DNA of 64,000 nucleotides from Actinomycetota bacterium. GTDB lineage: Bacteria; Actinomycetota; UBA4738; HRBIN12. The stretch covers positions 222,140 to 286,139 of the forward strand of contig BPGL01000003.1 in NCBI GenBank assembly GCA_026003015.1, read 5' to 3'. The position numbers and the translations under genes were made by a program. Shown one piece after another: positions 41,315 to 48,951 of the stretch. Within the stretch, counting starts at the first letter, position 1. Each line of letters opens with the position of its first letter. The notes under the pieces were generated by a model that worked only from the letters and a program-made list of their open reading frames with translations, was not told where the DNA came from and ran no database searches.

Positions 41315-42022
41315 GTGACCGAGGACCTGAACGCGACCGACGCGTCCCTGCGAACGCGCGAGGCGGCGGTCGTCGGTCACGTCGAGGACGGTGTCGTGCT
41401 CGACCGGGCCGTCTTCTACGCGCGCGGCGGAGGGCAGCCAGGTGATACGGGCGTGCTCCGATGGGACGACGGCGAGGTCCGGGTCGCGGATACGTTCAAA
41501 GCAGGTGGCGAGGTGGTGCACCGGGTCGAGGGCGGGCCGCCGCCGGTCGGCGCCCGCGTGACCTGTGATATCGATCGGGACAGCCGCCACAGGCTCATGC
41601 GGACGCACGCGGCGCTCCACGCGCTGTCCTGCACCGTCGTTTGCGACGACGCGGCCACGACCACCGGCGGCAACATGGAGCCCGGAGCCGCGCGGATGGA
41701 CTTCGAGCTCGAGACGATCGGGGCGGGGTTCGGTCGCGAGGTCGAGGGGAAGCTGAAGGCCGGGCTCTCGGCCGACCGGCCCGTGCGCGTGCGGTTCCTG
41801 CCCCGAGCCGGGGCTCTCGCCGACCCCGACCTTATCCGCGCGAAGGTGAACCTGATCCCGGAGACGGTCGACCCGATCCGCGTGATCGAGAGAGAGGGCC
41901 TTGACGAGCAGGCCGACGCAGGGACGCACGTCCGCTCCACCGCCGAGGTCGGCCCGGTCCGGTTCGCGAGGACCGAGAACAAGGGCAAGACCTTCGAGCG
42001 GATGCGGATCGAGCTCGCCTGA
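41315..42022 (+). CDS. alaX: Alanyl-tRNA editing protein AlaX-like
   Basis: A 235-residue stand-alone editing domain related to the C-terminal editing part of alanyl-tRNA synthetase; it deacylates misacylated Ser- or Gly-tRNA(Ala). VFYARGGGQPGDTG matches the family N-terminal motif, and LMRTHAALHAL provides the HxxxH zinc ligands. The second zinc motif, usually CGGTHV, reads QADAGTHVRSTAEVG, with Asp at the usual Cys position, so metal binding may differ. Start GTG 41315. It lies 207 nt after the Fe-S oxidoreductase and is followed 2 nt later by a DMT transporter. No alaS is nearby. Confidence 0.85.
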   Translation: MTEDLNATDASLRTREAAVVGHVEDGVVLDRAVFYARGGGQPGDTGVLRWDDGEVRVADTFKAGGEVVHRVEGGPPPVGARVTCDIDRDSRHRLMRTHAALHALSCTVVCDDAATTTGGNMEPGAARMDFELETIGAGFGREVEGKLKAGLSADRPVRVRFLPRAGALADPDLIRAKVNLIPETVDPIRVIEREGLDEQADAGTHVRSTAEVGPVRFARTENKGKTFERMRIELA

Positions 42023-42024
42023 GC

Positions 42025-42936
42025 GTGGCCGAGCGGAGCGTCCACCACGCGGATCTCCTGGGGGGGACCGCCGCGGCGGGCTCCGCGTTCCTGTTCGGCG
42101 CGATCATCATCTGGGGCCGGTTCGTGCTCGAGCGCGGCACGGCGGTCGAGACCATGCTGTCGATCCGGTTCGCGATCGGCGCTCTCGTGCTGCTCGCGCT
42201 CGCCACGGCGCTCGGTCGGCCGGTGCTCGCGGCGCCGGGGGAGCGACTGCGCCTGGTCGGGCTCGCGCTGTTCGGCTACGCGATCGAGGCGAGCCTGTTC
42301 TTCACGGCGACCAGGCACGGGACGGTCGCGACCGTCACGCTCCTGTTCTTCACGTACCCGGTCTGGGTCACCGTGTGGGTTCGAGTGTTCGGGGGCCGGC
42401 TCCCAGCGCGGCTCACGGCGATCGCGCTCGGCTGCGCCGTGGTCGGCGCCGCGATCGTCGCGGGTGTCGGCACGGACCTGGAGATCGACCGCGTCGGCGT
42501 GGCGCTCGCGCTCGCCACGGCGCTCACGTACAGCGGGTACCTGACCGGCGCCGACCTGCTCATCTCGCGGACGCAGTCGATCACGAGCGCGATGTGGGTG
42601 AGCGCCGGAGCATCGCTCGGGCTGTTCGCGTACTCCAACGTGATGGGGCACTGGCGGCTGCCGACCGGCGCCGAGTCGTGGGGCCCGCTCCTCGGCATGG
42701 GGCTCGCCTCCGGCTTCGCGTTCTTCCTGCTGTTCGTCGCCCTCCGTCGGATCGGCGCCGTTCGGGTGGCGATCGTCTCGGCGATGGAGCCGCTCGCGGC
42801 TGCGCTGCTCGGCTTCGTGTTCCTAGACGAGTCGGTCACAGCAGGCGTCGCGGCCGGCGGCCTGCTGATCCTCGCGGGCTCGGTGCTCGCGAGCCTCGCC
42901 CGCACGCCGACGCCACAGGAGCAGCAGATCCCGTAG
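42025..42936 (+). CDS. EamA/DMT-superfamily transporter
   Basis: A 303-residue inner-membrane protein with about ten helices in two EamA repeats; the first helix is AAAGSAFLFGAIIIWGRFVL, and the second repeat ends MEPLAAALLGFVFLDESVT, a typical family signature. GTG 42025 follows the AlaX stop by 2 nt. It is a distant relative of the transporter at 4523-5422. Substrate unknown. Confidence 0.87.
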   Translation: MAERSVHHADLLGGTAAAGSAFLFGAIIIWGRFVLERGTAVETMLSIRFAIGALVLLALATALGRPVLAAPGERLRLVGLALFGYAIEASLFFTATRHGTVATVTLLFFTYPVWVTVWVRVFGGRLPARLTAIALGCAVVGAAIVAGVGTDLEIDRVGVALALATALTYSGYLTGADLLISRTQSITSAMWVSAGASLGLFAYSNVMGHWRLPTGAESWGPLLGMGLASGFAFFLLFVALRRIGAVRVAIVSAMEPLAAALLGFVFLDESVTAGVAAGGLLILAGSVLASLARTPTPQEQQIP

Positions 42937-42994
42937 CCGAACGCTGGGAGCTCGTTATCCCCCGCTTAACGGGCGGGTCGGTACGTTCGAGGCC

Positions 42995-43756
42995 ATGAAG
43001 ACACTCATCGCATCCATCACGCTCATCGTCGCGCTCACGTCCTGCTCGCCTGGCGGCACGGCGTCCAGCGCGGGGTCCGCCGAACCCCCTCGCACCACGG
43101 ACGCCGAGCCGATGGCCCCGACCGGAGCGTCCGCCGACGGTGGGGACCAACCCGAGCGGCTCGACCCCCGCGAAGGCGGGCTCGAGGTCGCGCTGGGCGA
43201 GTGGGCGCTCACGCTGGAGGCCGACGCGATCCGGCCCGGCCGCGTGACGTTCGTCGTGTCGAACCTCGGCACCATCGCCCACGGGTTCGAGATCGAGGCC
43301 GAGGGCGGCGACTCGAGCGGTCCCGGCTCCGGCGACGGCCTGAAGGCCGAGACCCGGCTGCTCCAGCCGGGCGAGCGCACCCGCCTGACGCTGAACCTCC
43401 GAGCCGGCGTCTACAAGGTCGAGTGCCTCGTCGACGGCCACGACGACAAGGGCATGGAGGGCTTCCTCGAGGTCCGCCGCGACGCGCCGCTCGTCCGCGT
43501 GCACAGCGCCGAGCCGGACACGATCTCGATCGAGGGGTTCGCGTTCGACCCGCCGCGGCTGGAGGTCGCCGCCGGGACGACGGTGACGTGGACGAACCGG
43601 GATCCCGCTCCTCACACCGTGACGGCGGAGGACGGCTCGTTCGACTCCGGTACGCTCGAGCCCGGCCAGACGTTCTCTGCGGAGCTAGGCGCGGGTCCGG
43701 TGAGCTACGTGTGCCGGATCCACCCCGAGATGCGAGGGGAGCTCGTCCCCCGCTAG
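42995..43756 (+). CDS. Lipoprotein with two cupredoxin domains
   Basis: A 253-residue exported protein. The signal peptide MKTLIASITLIVALTSC ends in a lipobox with C17. Two cupredoxin-like domains follow. Domain 1 (about 62-160) has the type-1 copper ligand set H96 (IAHGF), C144, H149 and M154 in VECLVDGHDDKGM. Domain 2 (about 165-253) has H207 (APHTVT), C240, H243 and M246 in VCRIHPEM. Both sites appear complete. It is probably an extracytoplasmic electron-transfer or copper-binding lipoprotein. ATG 42995. The partner oxidase is not evident in the window. Confidence 0.88.
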   Translation: MKTLIASITLIVALTSCSPGGTASSAGSAEPPRTTDAEPMAPTGASADGGDQPERLDPREGGLEVALGEWALTLEADAIRPGRVTFVVSNLGTIAHGFEIEAEGGDSSGPGSGDGLKAETRLLQPGERTRLTLNLRAGVYKVECLVDGHDDKGMEGFLEVRRDAPLVRVHSAEPDTISIEGFAFDPPRLEVAAGTTVTWTNRDPAPHTVTAEDGSFDSGTLEPGQTFSAELGAGPVSYVCRIHPEMRGELVPR

Positions 43757-43811
43757 GGCGTCCTGTCCCCGAGATCTGGCGACGCATCGGCCCGAGCGAG
43801 GCCACGTCTTC
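43754..43811 (+). repeat. 58-nt imperfect repeat, copy B (at the stop codon of the cupredoxin gene)
   Basis: Starts at the TAG stop of the cupredoxin gene and pairs with 41105-41162 (48 of 58 identical, no gaps). Both follow unrelated genes. The rest of the 117-nt gap holds a CGGTC-TAG-GACCG hairpin at 43870-43882 that overlaps the stop of the convergent gene. Confidence 0.7.
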
Positions 43812-43873
43812 ACCCCCTGGACCCGTGTGGGATGTCTGTCCCGGGTGTCGCTACGACTCGGGGATAGGACGGT

Positions 43874-46363
43874 CTAGGACCGCGCCCGCGATCCGTCGGG
43901 GTCGTAGAAGGGCGCCGCCTGCACGACGGCGGGAACGGTACGGTCGCGGACCTCGACGCTCCAGCGTCCCGACGCGAGCCAGTCATCGTCCACCCCGTCG
44001 AAGCGGTGGACCCAGGCCAGGCCGACCGCGGCACCGAGCGTTGCCCCGTACGCCCCGCTCGTCACGTGCCCGACCCGCTCGCCGTCGCGCAGCACGGACT
44101 CGCCGTGCCACAGCATCGGCGCGGGATCGGCCAGACGCACCGACACGAGGCGTCGCTCGAGCCGCGAGCCCCGCAGGCCGGCGAGGACCCCGCTCCCGAC
44201 GAACGCCTGCTTGCGGGGATCGACCGCGAACCCCAGGCCGCTCGCGAAGGGGTCGTCGAGCGGGCCGACGTCGTGGCCCCACGAGCGGAAGCCCCGTTCG
44301 AGCCGGAGCGCGTCGAACGCGAACGTGCCCGCGTGACGAAGCCCGAGCGGTGCGCCGGCCTCAACGATGGCGTCGTAGACGCCGGCGGCGAACTCGCTCG
44401 GTACGTACAGCTCCCACCCCAGCTCGCCGGTGTAGGACACCCGCAGCGCGAGCGCCGTGGCCCACGCGACGTCGACCTCGCGTGCCGTGAAGAACGGGAA
44501 CGCGTCGGGCCCCAGGTCCGCGTCGACGATCGATCCGAGCAGCTCGCGCGACCTCGGGCCCGCCACGTGCAGCACCGCGTAGGCGCTCGTCACGTCGACG
44601 ACCGCCGCGTCGGACGGGAGGCCGGAGCGCAGCAGGGCCTCGGTGCGACGTTGGTGCAGCGTGGGTGCCACCACGAGGAACGCGTCCTCCCGCAGCCGCG
44701 TGACCGTCGGGTCCATCTCGATCCCACCGCGCTCGTTGCAGATCGTCGTGTAGACGACTCGGCCCGGCGGACGGTCGAGCGTCGAGGTGCACAAGCGTTC
44801 GAGCCCGGCGAGCGCGCCCGGTCCCTGGACCAGGAACTTCGCGTAGCTCGACAGGTCGATGAACGCCGCCGCCTGCCGGGCGGCGCGAACCTCCTCGGCC
44901 ACGGCGCCGAACCAGGATGGACGGTCGAAGTCGTACCCCCAGTCCGGCTCGGCCGAGGCGCCCGGCTCGTACCACGCGGGTCGCTCCCACCCGGCCGCCT
45001 CTCCGAAGGCCGCCCCGGCCGCGCGCAGCCGATCGGCGAGCGGCAGCCGACGCACCCCCCGGCCGGTGCTCGGCTGCAGGCCCGGCCAGTGCATCGCGTA
45101 CAGGCGCCCGAGCGACTCGGTCGTGCGCGCGTGCAGCCACGAGCGGTTCCCCTGCCACCGCTGGGAGCGCGCGACGTCGACCTCCGTGAGGTCCATCGTC
45201 GGGTGACCGGAGACGATCCACTCCGCGAGCGCCCGACCCACCCCCGGCGCGAAGATGATCCCCTGGGAGTTCATCCCGGCGGCGACGAACAGCCCGCCGA
45301 TCTCGGGAACCGCGCCGAGGTGCAGGTTCGCGTCGGGCGTGAAGCTCTCCGGGGCCCGGAGGAAGTGGCGGAAGCCGATCCCCCGCAGTTCCGGGAGCCG
45401 TTCGCGGGCCTTCGCCAGCACCGGCTCGATGTGCTCCCAGTCGGGTCCCCATTCGACGAACCCGCCCGGATCGACGTCGGCGGGCGACCGGGGCCGGCCC
45501 CGCGGCTCGAACGCCCCAACCATGTAGCCGCCGCGGTAGTGGCGGACGTAGAAGTAGCCGTCGAGGTCCCGGAGGATCGGGAGGCGCTCGTCGGCGCCCG
45601 CCGTGGGCTCGGTGATCACCCAGACGTGCTCGGCCGGGTACAGGGGGATGCGCACGTCGAGCAGGCGGGCGAGCTCGCCGGTCCACAGCCCGGCCGCCAG
45701 CACGACCGTACCCGCCTCGATCTCGCCGCGGTCGGAACGCACGTGCGTGATCCGCCCCGCGGCCGAGCGGAACCCCGTGACGGTCACCCCGAACGCGAAG
45801 CGAGCCCCCCGGTCGCGGGCCCCCTTCGCGAGAGCCAGGGCCGCGTCCGCGGGGTTGACCGTTCCGTCGCGGGGATAGAACGTCCCGCCGACGAGGTCGT
45901 CGACGACGATCGGCGGCCACCGCTCGGCGAGCTCTCGCGGCGCGAGGACCTGAACGTCGATCCCGGCGTCTCGCGCGACCGAGGCGGCGGCGAGGTACTC
46001 CTGCATCCGCGCCGGCGTGCGAGCGACCGTCATCGAGCCGACCCGCCTGAACCCGGTCTCGACGCCCGTCTCGCCCGGCAGCCGCTCGTACAGGTCGGCG
46101 TTCCCCTTCGACAGCGCGGTCAGGGCATGGGTGCCGCGGGCCTCGGCGACGAGGCCGGCGGCGTGCCAGGTGGTGCCGTTCGTCAGGCGACCGCGCTCGA
46201 CCACGAGCACGTCGCGCGCCCCCAGGGCGGTGAGGTGGTAGGCGACCGAGGCCCCCACGATCCCGCCGCCCACGATCACGACCTCCGCCCGATCGGGCGG
46301 GTCGGCCAACGGCGCCAGGATCGCGTCGTCGACCTCGGTGGACGCCGTGCGCTCGGGGATCAT
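43874..46363 (-). CDS. Dimethylglycine dehydrogenase-like FAD-GcvT protein (third copy)
   Basis: An 829-residue relative of the DMGDH family. VVIVGGGIVGASVAYHL opens the FAD domain and NGTTWHAAGL places H67 at the covalent-FAD histidine, the closest match in this window to the mammalian TWHAAGL. LFVAAGMNSQGII closes the FAD domain; the GcvT half has FLVQGPGALAGLERL and RVSYTGELGWELYVPSEF. It should oxidise dimethylglycine or a similar N-methyl amino acid to sarcosine and yield methylene-THF. It lies 67 nt downstream of the Rieske oxygenase on the same strand, the order expected for glycine betaine to dimethylglycine to sarcosine. Best DgcA-equivalent candidate. Confidence 0.9.
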   Translation of the reverse strand: MIPERTASTEVDDAILAPLADPPDRAEVVIVGGGIVGASVAYHLTALGARDVLVVERGRLTNGTTWHAAGLVAEARGTHALTALSKGNADLYERLPGETGVETGFRRVGSMTVARTPARMQEYLAAASVARDAGIDVQVLAPRELAERWPPIVVDDLVGGTFYPRDGTVNPADAALALAKGARDRGARFAFGVTVTGFRSAAGRITHVRSDRGEIEAGTVVLAAGLWTGELARLLDVRIPLYPAEHVWVITEPTAGADERLPILRDLDGYFYVRHYRGGYMVGAFEPRGRPRSPADVDPGGFVEWGPDWEHIEPVLAKARERLPELRGIGFRHFLRAPESFTPDANLHLGAVPEIGGLFVAAGMNSQGIIFAPGVGRALAEWIVSGHPTMDLTEVDVARSQRWQGNRSWLHARTTESLGRLYAMHWPGLQPSTGRGVRRLPLADRLRAAGAAFGEAAGWERPAWYEPGASAEPDWGYDFDRPSWFGAVAEEVRAARQAAAFIDLSSYAKFLVQGPGALAGLERLCTSTLDRPPGRVVYTTICNERGGIEMDPTVTRLREDAFLVVAPTLHQRRTEALLRSGLPSDAAVVDVTSAYAVLHVAGPRSRELLGSIVDADLGPDAFPFFTAREVDVAWATALALRVSYTGELGWELYVPSEFAAGVYDAIVEAGAPLGLRHAGTFAFDALRLERGFRSWGHDVGPLDDPFASGLGFAVDPRKQAFVGSGVLAGLRGSRLERRLVSVRLADPAPMLWHGESVLRDGERVGHVTSGAYGATLGAAVGLAWVHRFDGVDDDWLASGRWSVEVRDRTVPAVVQAAPFYDPDGSRARS

Positions 46364-46395
46364 CGCGCGCGAGGATACCGATGCGGTCCGAGCGC

Positions 46396-46432
46396 CGCGG
46401 AAGCGCTCGACCCGGCCGTCGCGGAAGCGCTC
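46396..46432. repeat. 24-nt tandem direct repeat with GCGGAAGCGCTC core
   Basis: CGCGGAAGCGCTC occurs at 46396-46408 and 46420-46432, with similar bases after each (GACCCGGC and AACCCAGC). The spacing is 24 nt. It fills the gap between the Rieske gene stop and the DMGDH-like start. AGCGCT is itself palindromic, so it could bind a protein or slow transcription; function unknown. Confidence 0.5.
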
Positions 46433-47588
46433 AACCCAGCAGCGGGCGCCCCATCTGCTTGCGGTAGCGCTCGTTGAAGTCGTAGAGGAACCGATCCTGC
46501 CGCGGGTAGACGCCCGTCCGGTAGGCGCGTGACCCGACCCCGGTCTGAGCGCGCTCGCACACCTCCCAGTCCTGCTTCGAGATCAGGTCCCACAGCTCGA
46601 CGACCGGCTCGGGCTTGAACAGGTTGGGATCGGCGATCGTCTCGGGGCGGAAGAGGTACTCCGACACGACGGTCGTATGTCCGGGGCCCTTCGGGTAGGC
46701 GATGTAGTACATCACCGCGTCGGGGTGCAGGTTGATCATCAGGTTCGGGAACTGGTAGGCCCCGTAGTACATCTGGTAGTCCTCGGGAAGCAGGTCGGGG
46801 AACTTCGGCAGCTGCGACTCCCCCGTCATCGTGAAGCTCGTCGCCCCGTCGCGCATCCAGTTCCCGTCGTCGCGGGTCTCCTCGTCCCACACCTCGCCGA
46901 ACCGGAACAGCGGCACGACCTGAACGAGCTCGGGATGGACCGACGGGCAGTGGAGGCACTCGTTGTAGTTCTCGACCACGATCTTCCAGTTCGCCGCCAC
47001 CTCGTAGACGATCCGCACGCCGATCCGCAGCTCGTCGAGGCGGTACCGTTCGAACATCGCGATGCTCTCGGCGCCCTCGTTCATCCACTCCATCAGGGGC
47101 CGCGGCTCGGGCGCGAGGTTCACGAAGAGGAAGCCTGCGTACTCCTGCACGGCGAACCCGAACAGCGGGTAGCGGGAGCGGTCGAACAGCTCGTCTTCCC
47201 GAACGTTCGGCGTCCCGATCAGACGACCCGACAGATCGAAGGTCCACGCGTGATAGGGGCACTTGAACGCCTTGCGCACGTGGCCGCGCTCGGGCTCGTC
47301 GTCGAGGAACTTCGTGCCCCGGTGGCTGCAGACGTTGTAGAAGCCCTTGAGCTCCCCCGCCTCGTTGCGGGTGATGAAGACGGACTCCCCGGCGAGGTCG
47401 CGCACGACGTAGTCACCGGGCGAGGCGACCTCCTCGGTGCGCCCCAACACGACCCAGTCGCCGAACCAGATCCGCTCGCGCTCTTCCTGCCAGACCTCCT
47501 CGCTCGTGTAGTCGGTCCCGGCCAGCGTCGGGCGTGGGCGCCACTCGCGCTCGTCGTAACGGATCGGGCGGTGCTCCTCCACCTGCAT
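46431..47588 (-). CDS. gbcA: Rieske oxygenase alpha subunit, glycine betaine monooxygenase GbcA-like
   Basis: A 385-residue Rieske non-haem iron oxygenase. The [2Fe-2S] motif is NVCSHRG (C87, H89) with KCPYHAW (C110, H113). The mononuclear iron site is NYNECLHCPSVHPEL (H213, H218) with D340 in SKQDWEVCERAQ. This NECLHCPxxHP pattern is typical of choline/glycine-betaine/carnitine-type oxygenases. GbcA converts glycine betaine to dimethylglycine plus formaldehyde using O2 and electrons from a ferredoxin reductase, GbcB, which I do not see in this window. ATG 47588 was chosen since it follows no longer in-frame leader of this family. An 18-bp perfect palindrome lies 22 nt upstream, and the DMGDH-like gene follows. 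Confidence 0.82.
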   Translation of the reverse strand: MQVEEHRPIRYDEREWRPRPTLAGTDYTSEEVWQEERERIWFGDWVVLGRTEEVASPGDYVVRDLAGESVFITRNEAGELKGFYNVCSHRGTKFLDDEPERGHVRKAFKCPYHAWTFDLSGRLIGTPNVREDELFDRSRYPLFGFAVQEYAGFLFVNLAPEPRPLMEWMNEGAESIAMFERYRLDELRIGVRIVYEVAANWKIVVENYNECLHCPSVHPELVQVVPLFRFGEVWDEETRDDGNWMRDGATSFTMTGESQLPKFPDLLPEDYQMYYGAYQFPNLMINLHPDAVMYYIAYPKGPGHTTVVSEYLFRPETIADPNLFKPEPVVELWDLISKQDWEVCERAQTGVGSRAYRTGVYPRQDRFLYDFNERYRKQMGRPLLG

Positions 47589-47610
47589 CGTGCCTCGCTC
47601 CCCGTCGTCG

Positions 47611-47628
47611 CTTGAGGATGTCCTCAAG
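47611..47628. promoter_or_regulatory. Perfect palindrome CTTGAGGA-TG-TCCTCAAG, candidate Lrp/AsnC operator
   Basis: Two 8-bp arms with a 2-nt centre, in the 138-nt gap between the divergent Rieske oxygenase and AsnC/Lrp genes, 22 nt upstream of the oxygenase start. The position suits a repressor or activator site. An additional CGAAC-N6-GTTCG element precedes the regulator. Confidence 0.65.
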
Positions 47629-47726
47629 GATACGGACGGCGGTCCGCGCGACGGTAGCCGCGGAACGCGCGAGGTGGTGCGAACTTCGTGGTTCGAGGCT
47701 GCTTCATCTGCGAGAATCGTCAACCG

Positions 47727-48254
47727 ATGCCCCAGCGACCGCTGTTCGACGACCTCGACCTGCGGATCATCGACGCCCTCGCCGAGGACGGTCGCCGGCC
47801 GTTCACCTCGGTGGCCGCAGAGCTCGGGGTCGCCGAGGCGACTGTGCGCGCCCGCGTGAACCGCCTCCAGCGTCGGGGCGCGATCCGGTTCGTCACCGAC
47901 ACCCGTCCGCACGAGCTCGGCCTGCTGTTCGCCTACCTCGGGATCCGGATCGCGGGCGCCGACGTCCGCGGGGCGATCGAGGCGATCTGCCGGATCCCGG
48001 AGGCGGTCTACGTGATCGAGTGCACCGGCACCTACGACGTGCTCGTCGAGGTCGTCGCCAAAGACGGCGACGACCTCCTGCGACTGATCCAGCGCGAGGT
48101 CCGACAGGTCCCCGGCGTCGCGCACGTCGACACGTACCTGGGTCTGCGGATCGCGAAGGGGACGTTCCGCTACACCGATCTCGGCCGCGCCGGCGAGGCG
48201 AGCGGCCGGTTCCGACGGCCAGGCCGACGCGCGGTCAGACCCCGCGCGCCTTGA
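47727..48254 (+). CDS. AsnC/Lrp-family transcriptional regulator
   Basis: A 175-residue feast/famine regulator. The HTH lies at about residues 7-55 (DDLDLRIIDALAEDGRRPF, then VAEATVRARVNRLQRRG) and the RAM sensor domain at about 65-150 (ECTGTYDVLVEVVAKDGDD). ATG 47727 was chosen because it directly precedes the HTH; an upstream in-frame GTG would add 13 residues. The C-terminal tail is rich in Arg. It diverges from the glycine betaine oxygenase/DMGDH pair and is the likely regulator, with an effector perhaps glycine betaine, dimethylglycine or sarcosine (inference). It is a paralogue of the regulator at 12533-13012. Confidence 0.9.
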   Translation: MPQRPLFDDLDLRIIDALAEDGRRPFTSVAAELGVAEATVRARVNRLQRRGAIRFVTDTRPHELGLLFAYLGIRIAGADVRGAIEAICRIPEAVYVIECTGTYDVLVEVVAKDGDDLLRLIQREVRQVPGVAHVDTYLGLRIAKGTFRYTDLGRAGEASGRFRRPGRRAVRPRAP

Positions 48255-48675
48255 CGCCGGGATCCTCGACGAGCGCCCGCAGCTGCGGCACGTGATCCTC
48301 GTAGTGCTCCACCGTCTCGGCGGAGAACGCCTCGAGACCGGCCGCGTCGCTCCCGTCGACGCGGGACCATGCCTCGAGGAGCCGAGCGCGGGCCTCGTCG
48401 ACCTCGGCGCGGACCTCGACGAACGGCATCGCGCGCGACCGCGCCTGCTCCCGCGCGTTCACGTCGTCGGTCGCCTGCTCGTCGTCGGCCCAGTTGCGCT
48501 CGGCGCTGCGGACGAACTCACCCCACCAGTAGGCCACGTGCCACAGGACGTCCTTCACGGACCACCCGCCGGCCAGGGCGGGCGTCTCGAGGCGCTCCTC
48601 GGGCACGCGCCCCACGAGCTCCTCGAACGCCGCCCAGGCCTCGGCCTCGCGCCTCGTCAGCTCGTCCTTCGTCAT
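48235..48675 (-). CDS. DinB/maleylpyruvate-isomerase-like four-helix-bundle protein
   Basis: A 146-residue DinB-like protein. GGWSVKDVLWHVAYWWGEF contains the first histidine of the metal-binding triad (H46) and HYEDHVPQL supplies the others. Such proteins use a divalent metal, often as thiol-dependent transferases or isomerases. The start is taken as ATG 48675; a GTG two codons upstream is possible. It overlaps the convergent AsnC/Lrp gene by 20 nt. Reaction unknown. Confidence 0.75.
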   Translation of the reverse strand: MTKDELTRREAEAWAAFEELVGRVPEERLETPALAGGWSVKDVLWHVAYWWGEFVRSAERNWADDEQATDDVNAREQARSRAMPFVEVRAEVDEARARLLEAWSRVDGSDAAGLEAFSAETVEHYEDHVPQLRALVEDPGVKARGV

Positions 48676-48694
48676 CCCCACCCCTGCGGTCGCC

Positions 48695-48886
48695 TCACTC
48701 GCTCGCCGACAGCACGCGCATGGACCCGGCCGCGGGGGTGAAGATCGACTCGTGCCCGTCGGCCCAGCGGACCCGGTAGGACACGCGCGTGGAGCCCTCG
48801 ATCACCTCGAGGACCTCGCCCTCGCGGTCCGGCTGGCCGACGGTCTCGGCCTCGACGAGGATGCGGTCTCCGGGCTTCGCGTCCAT
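48695..48886 (-). CDS. DUF1918-domain protein
   Basis: A 63-residue protein with the DUF1918 plan typical of actinobacteria: AKPGDRILVEAETVG at the start, EGEVLEVIEG, then SYRVRWADGHESIFTPAAGS. The domain looks like a small SH3-like beta barrel. ATG 48886 has a GAGGAGG ribosome-binding site 6-12 nt upstream; an in-frame ATG eight codons earlier is less likely. Function unknown. It lies in the gap between the acyl-CoA dehydrogenase and DinB-like genes, all on the same strand. Confidence 0.8.
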   Translation of the reverse strand: MDAKPGDRILVEAETVGQPDREGEVLEVIEGSTRVSYRVRWADGHESIFTPAAGSMRVLSASE

Positions 48887-48951
48887 CCCTTCGTCCTCCT
48901 CGGGCTGCATCGACTGCACCTCACAGGCTAGCGAACCGGGGGCCGGGTCGG

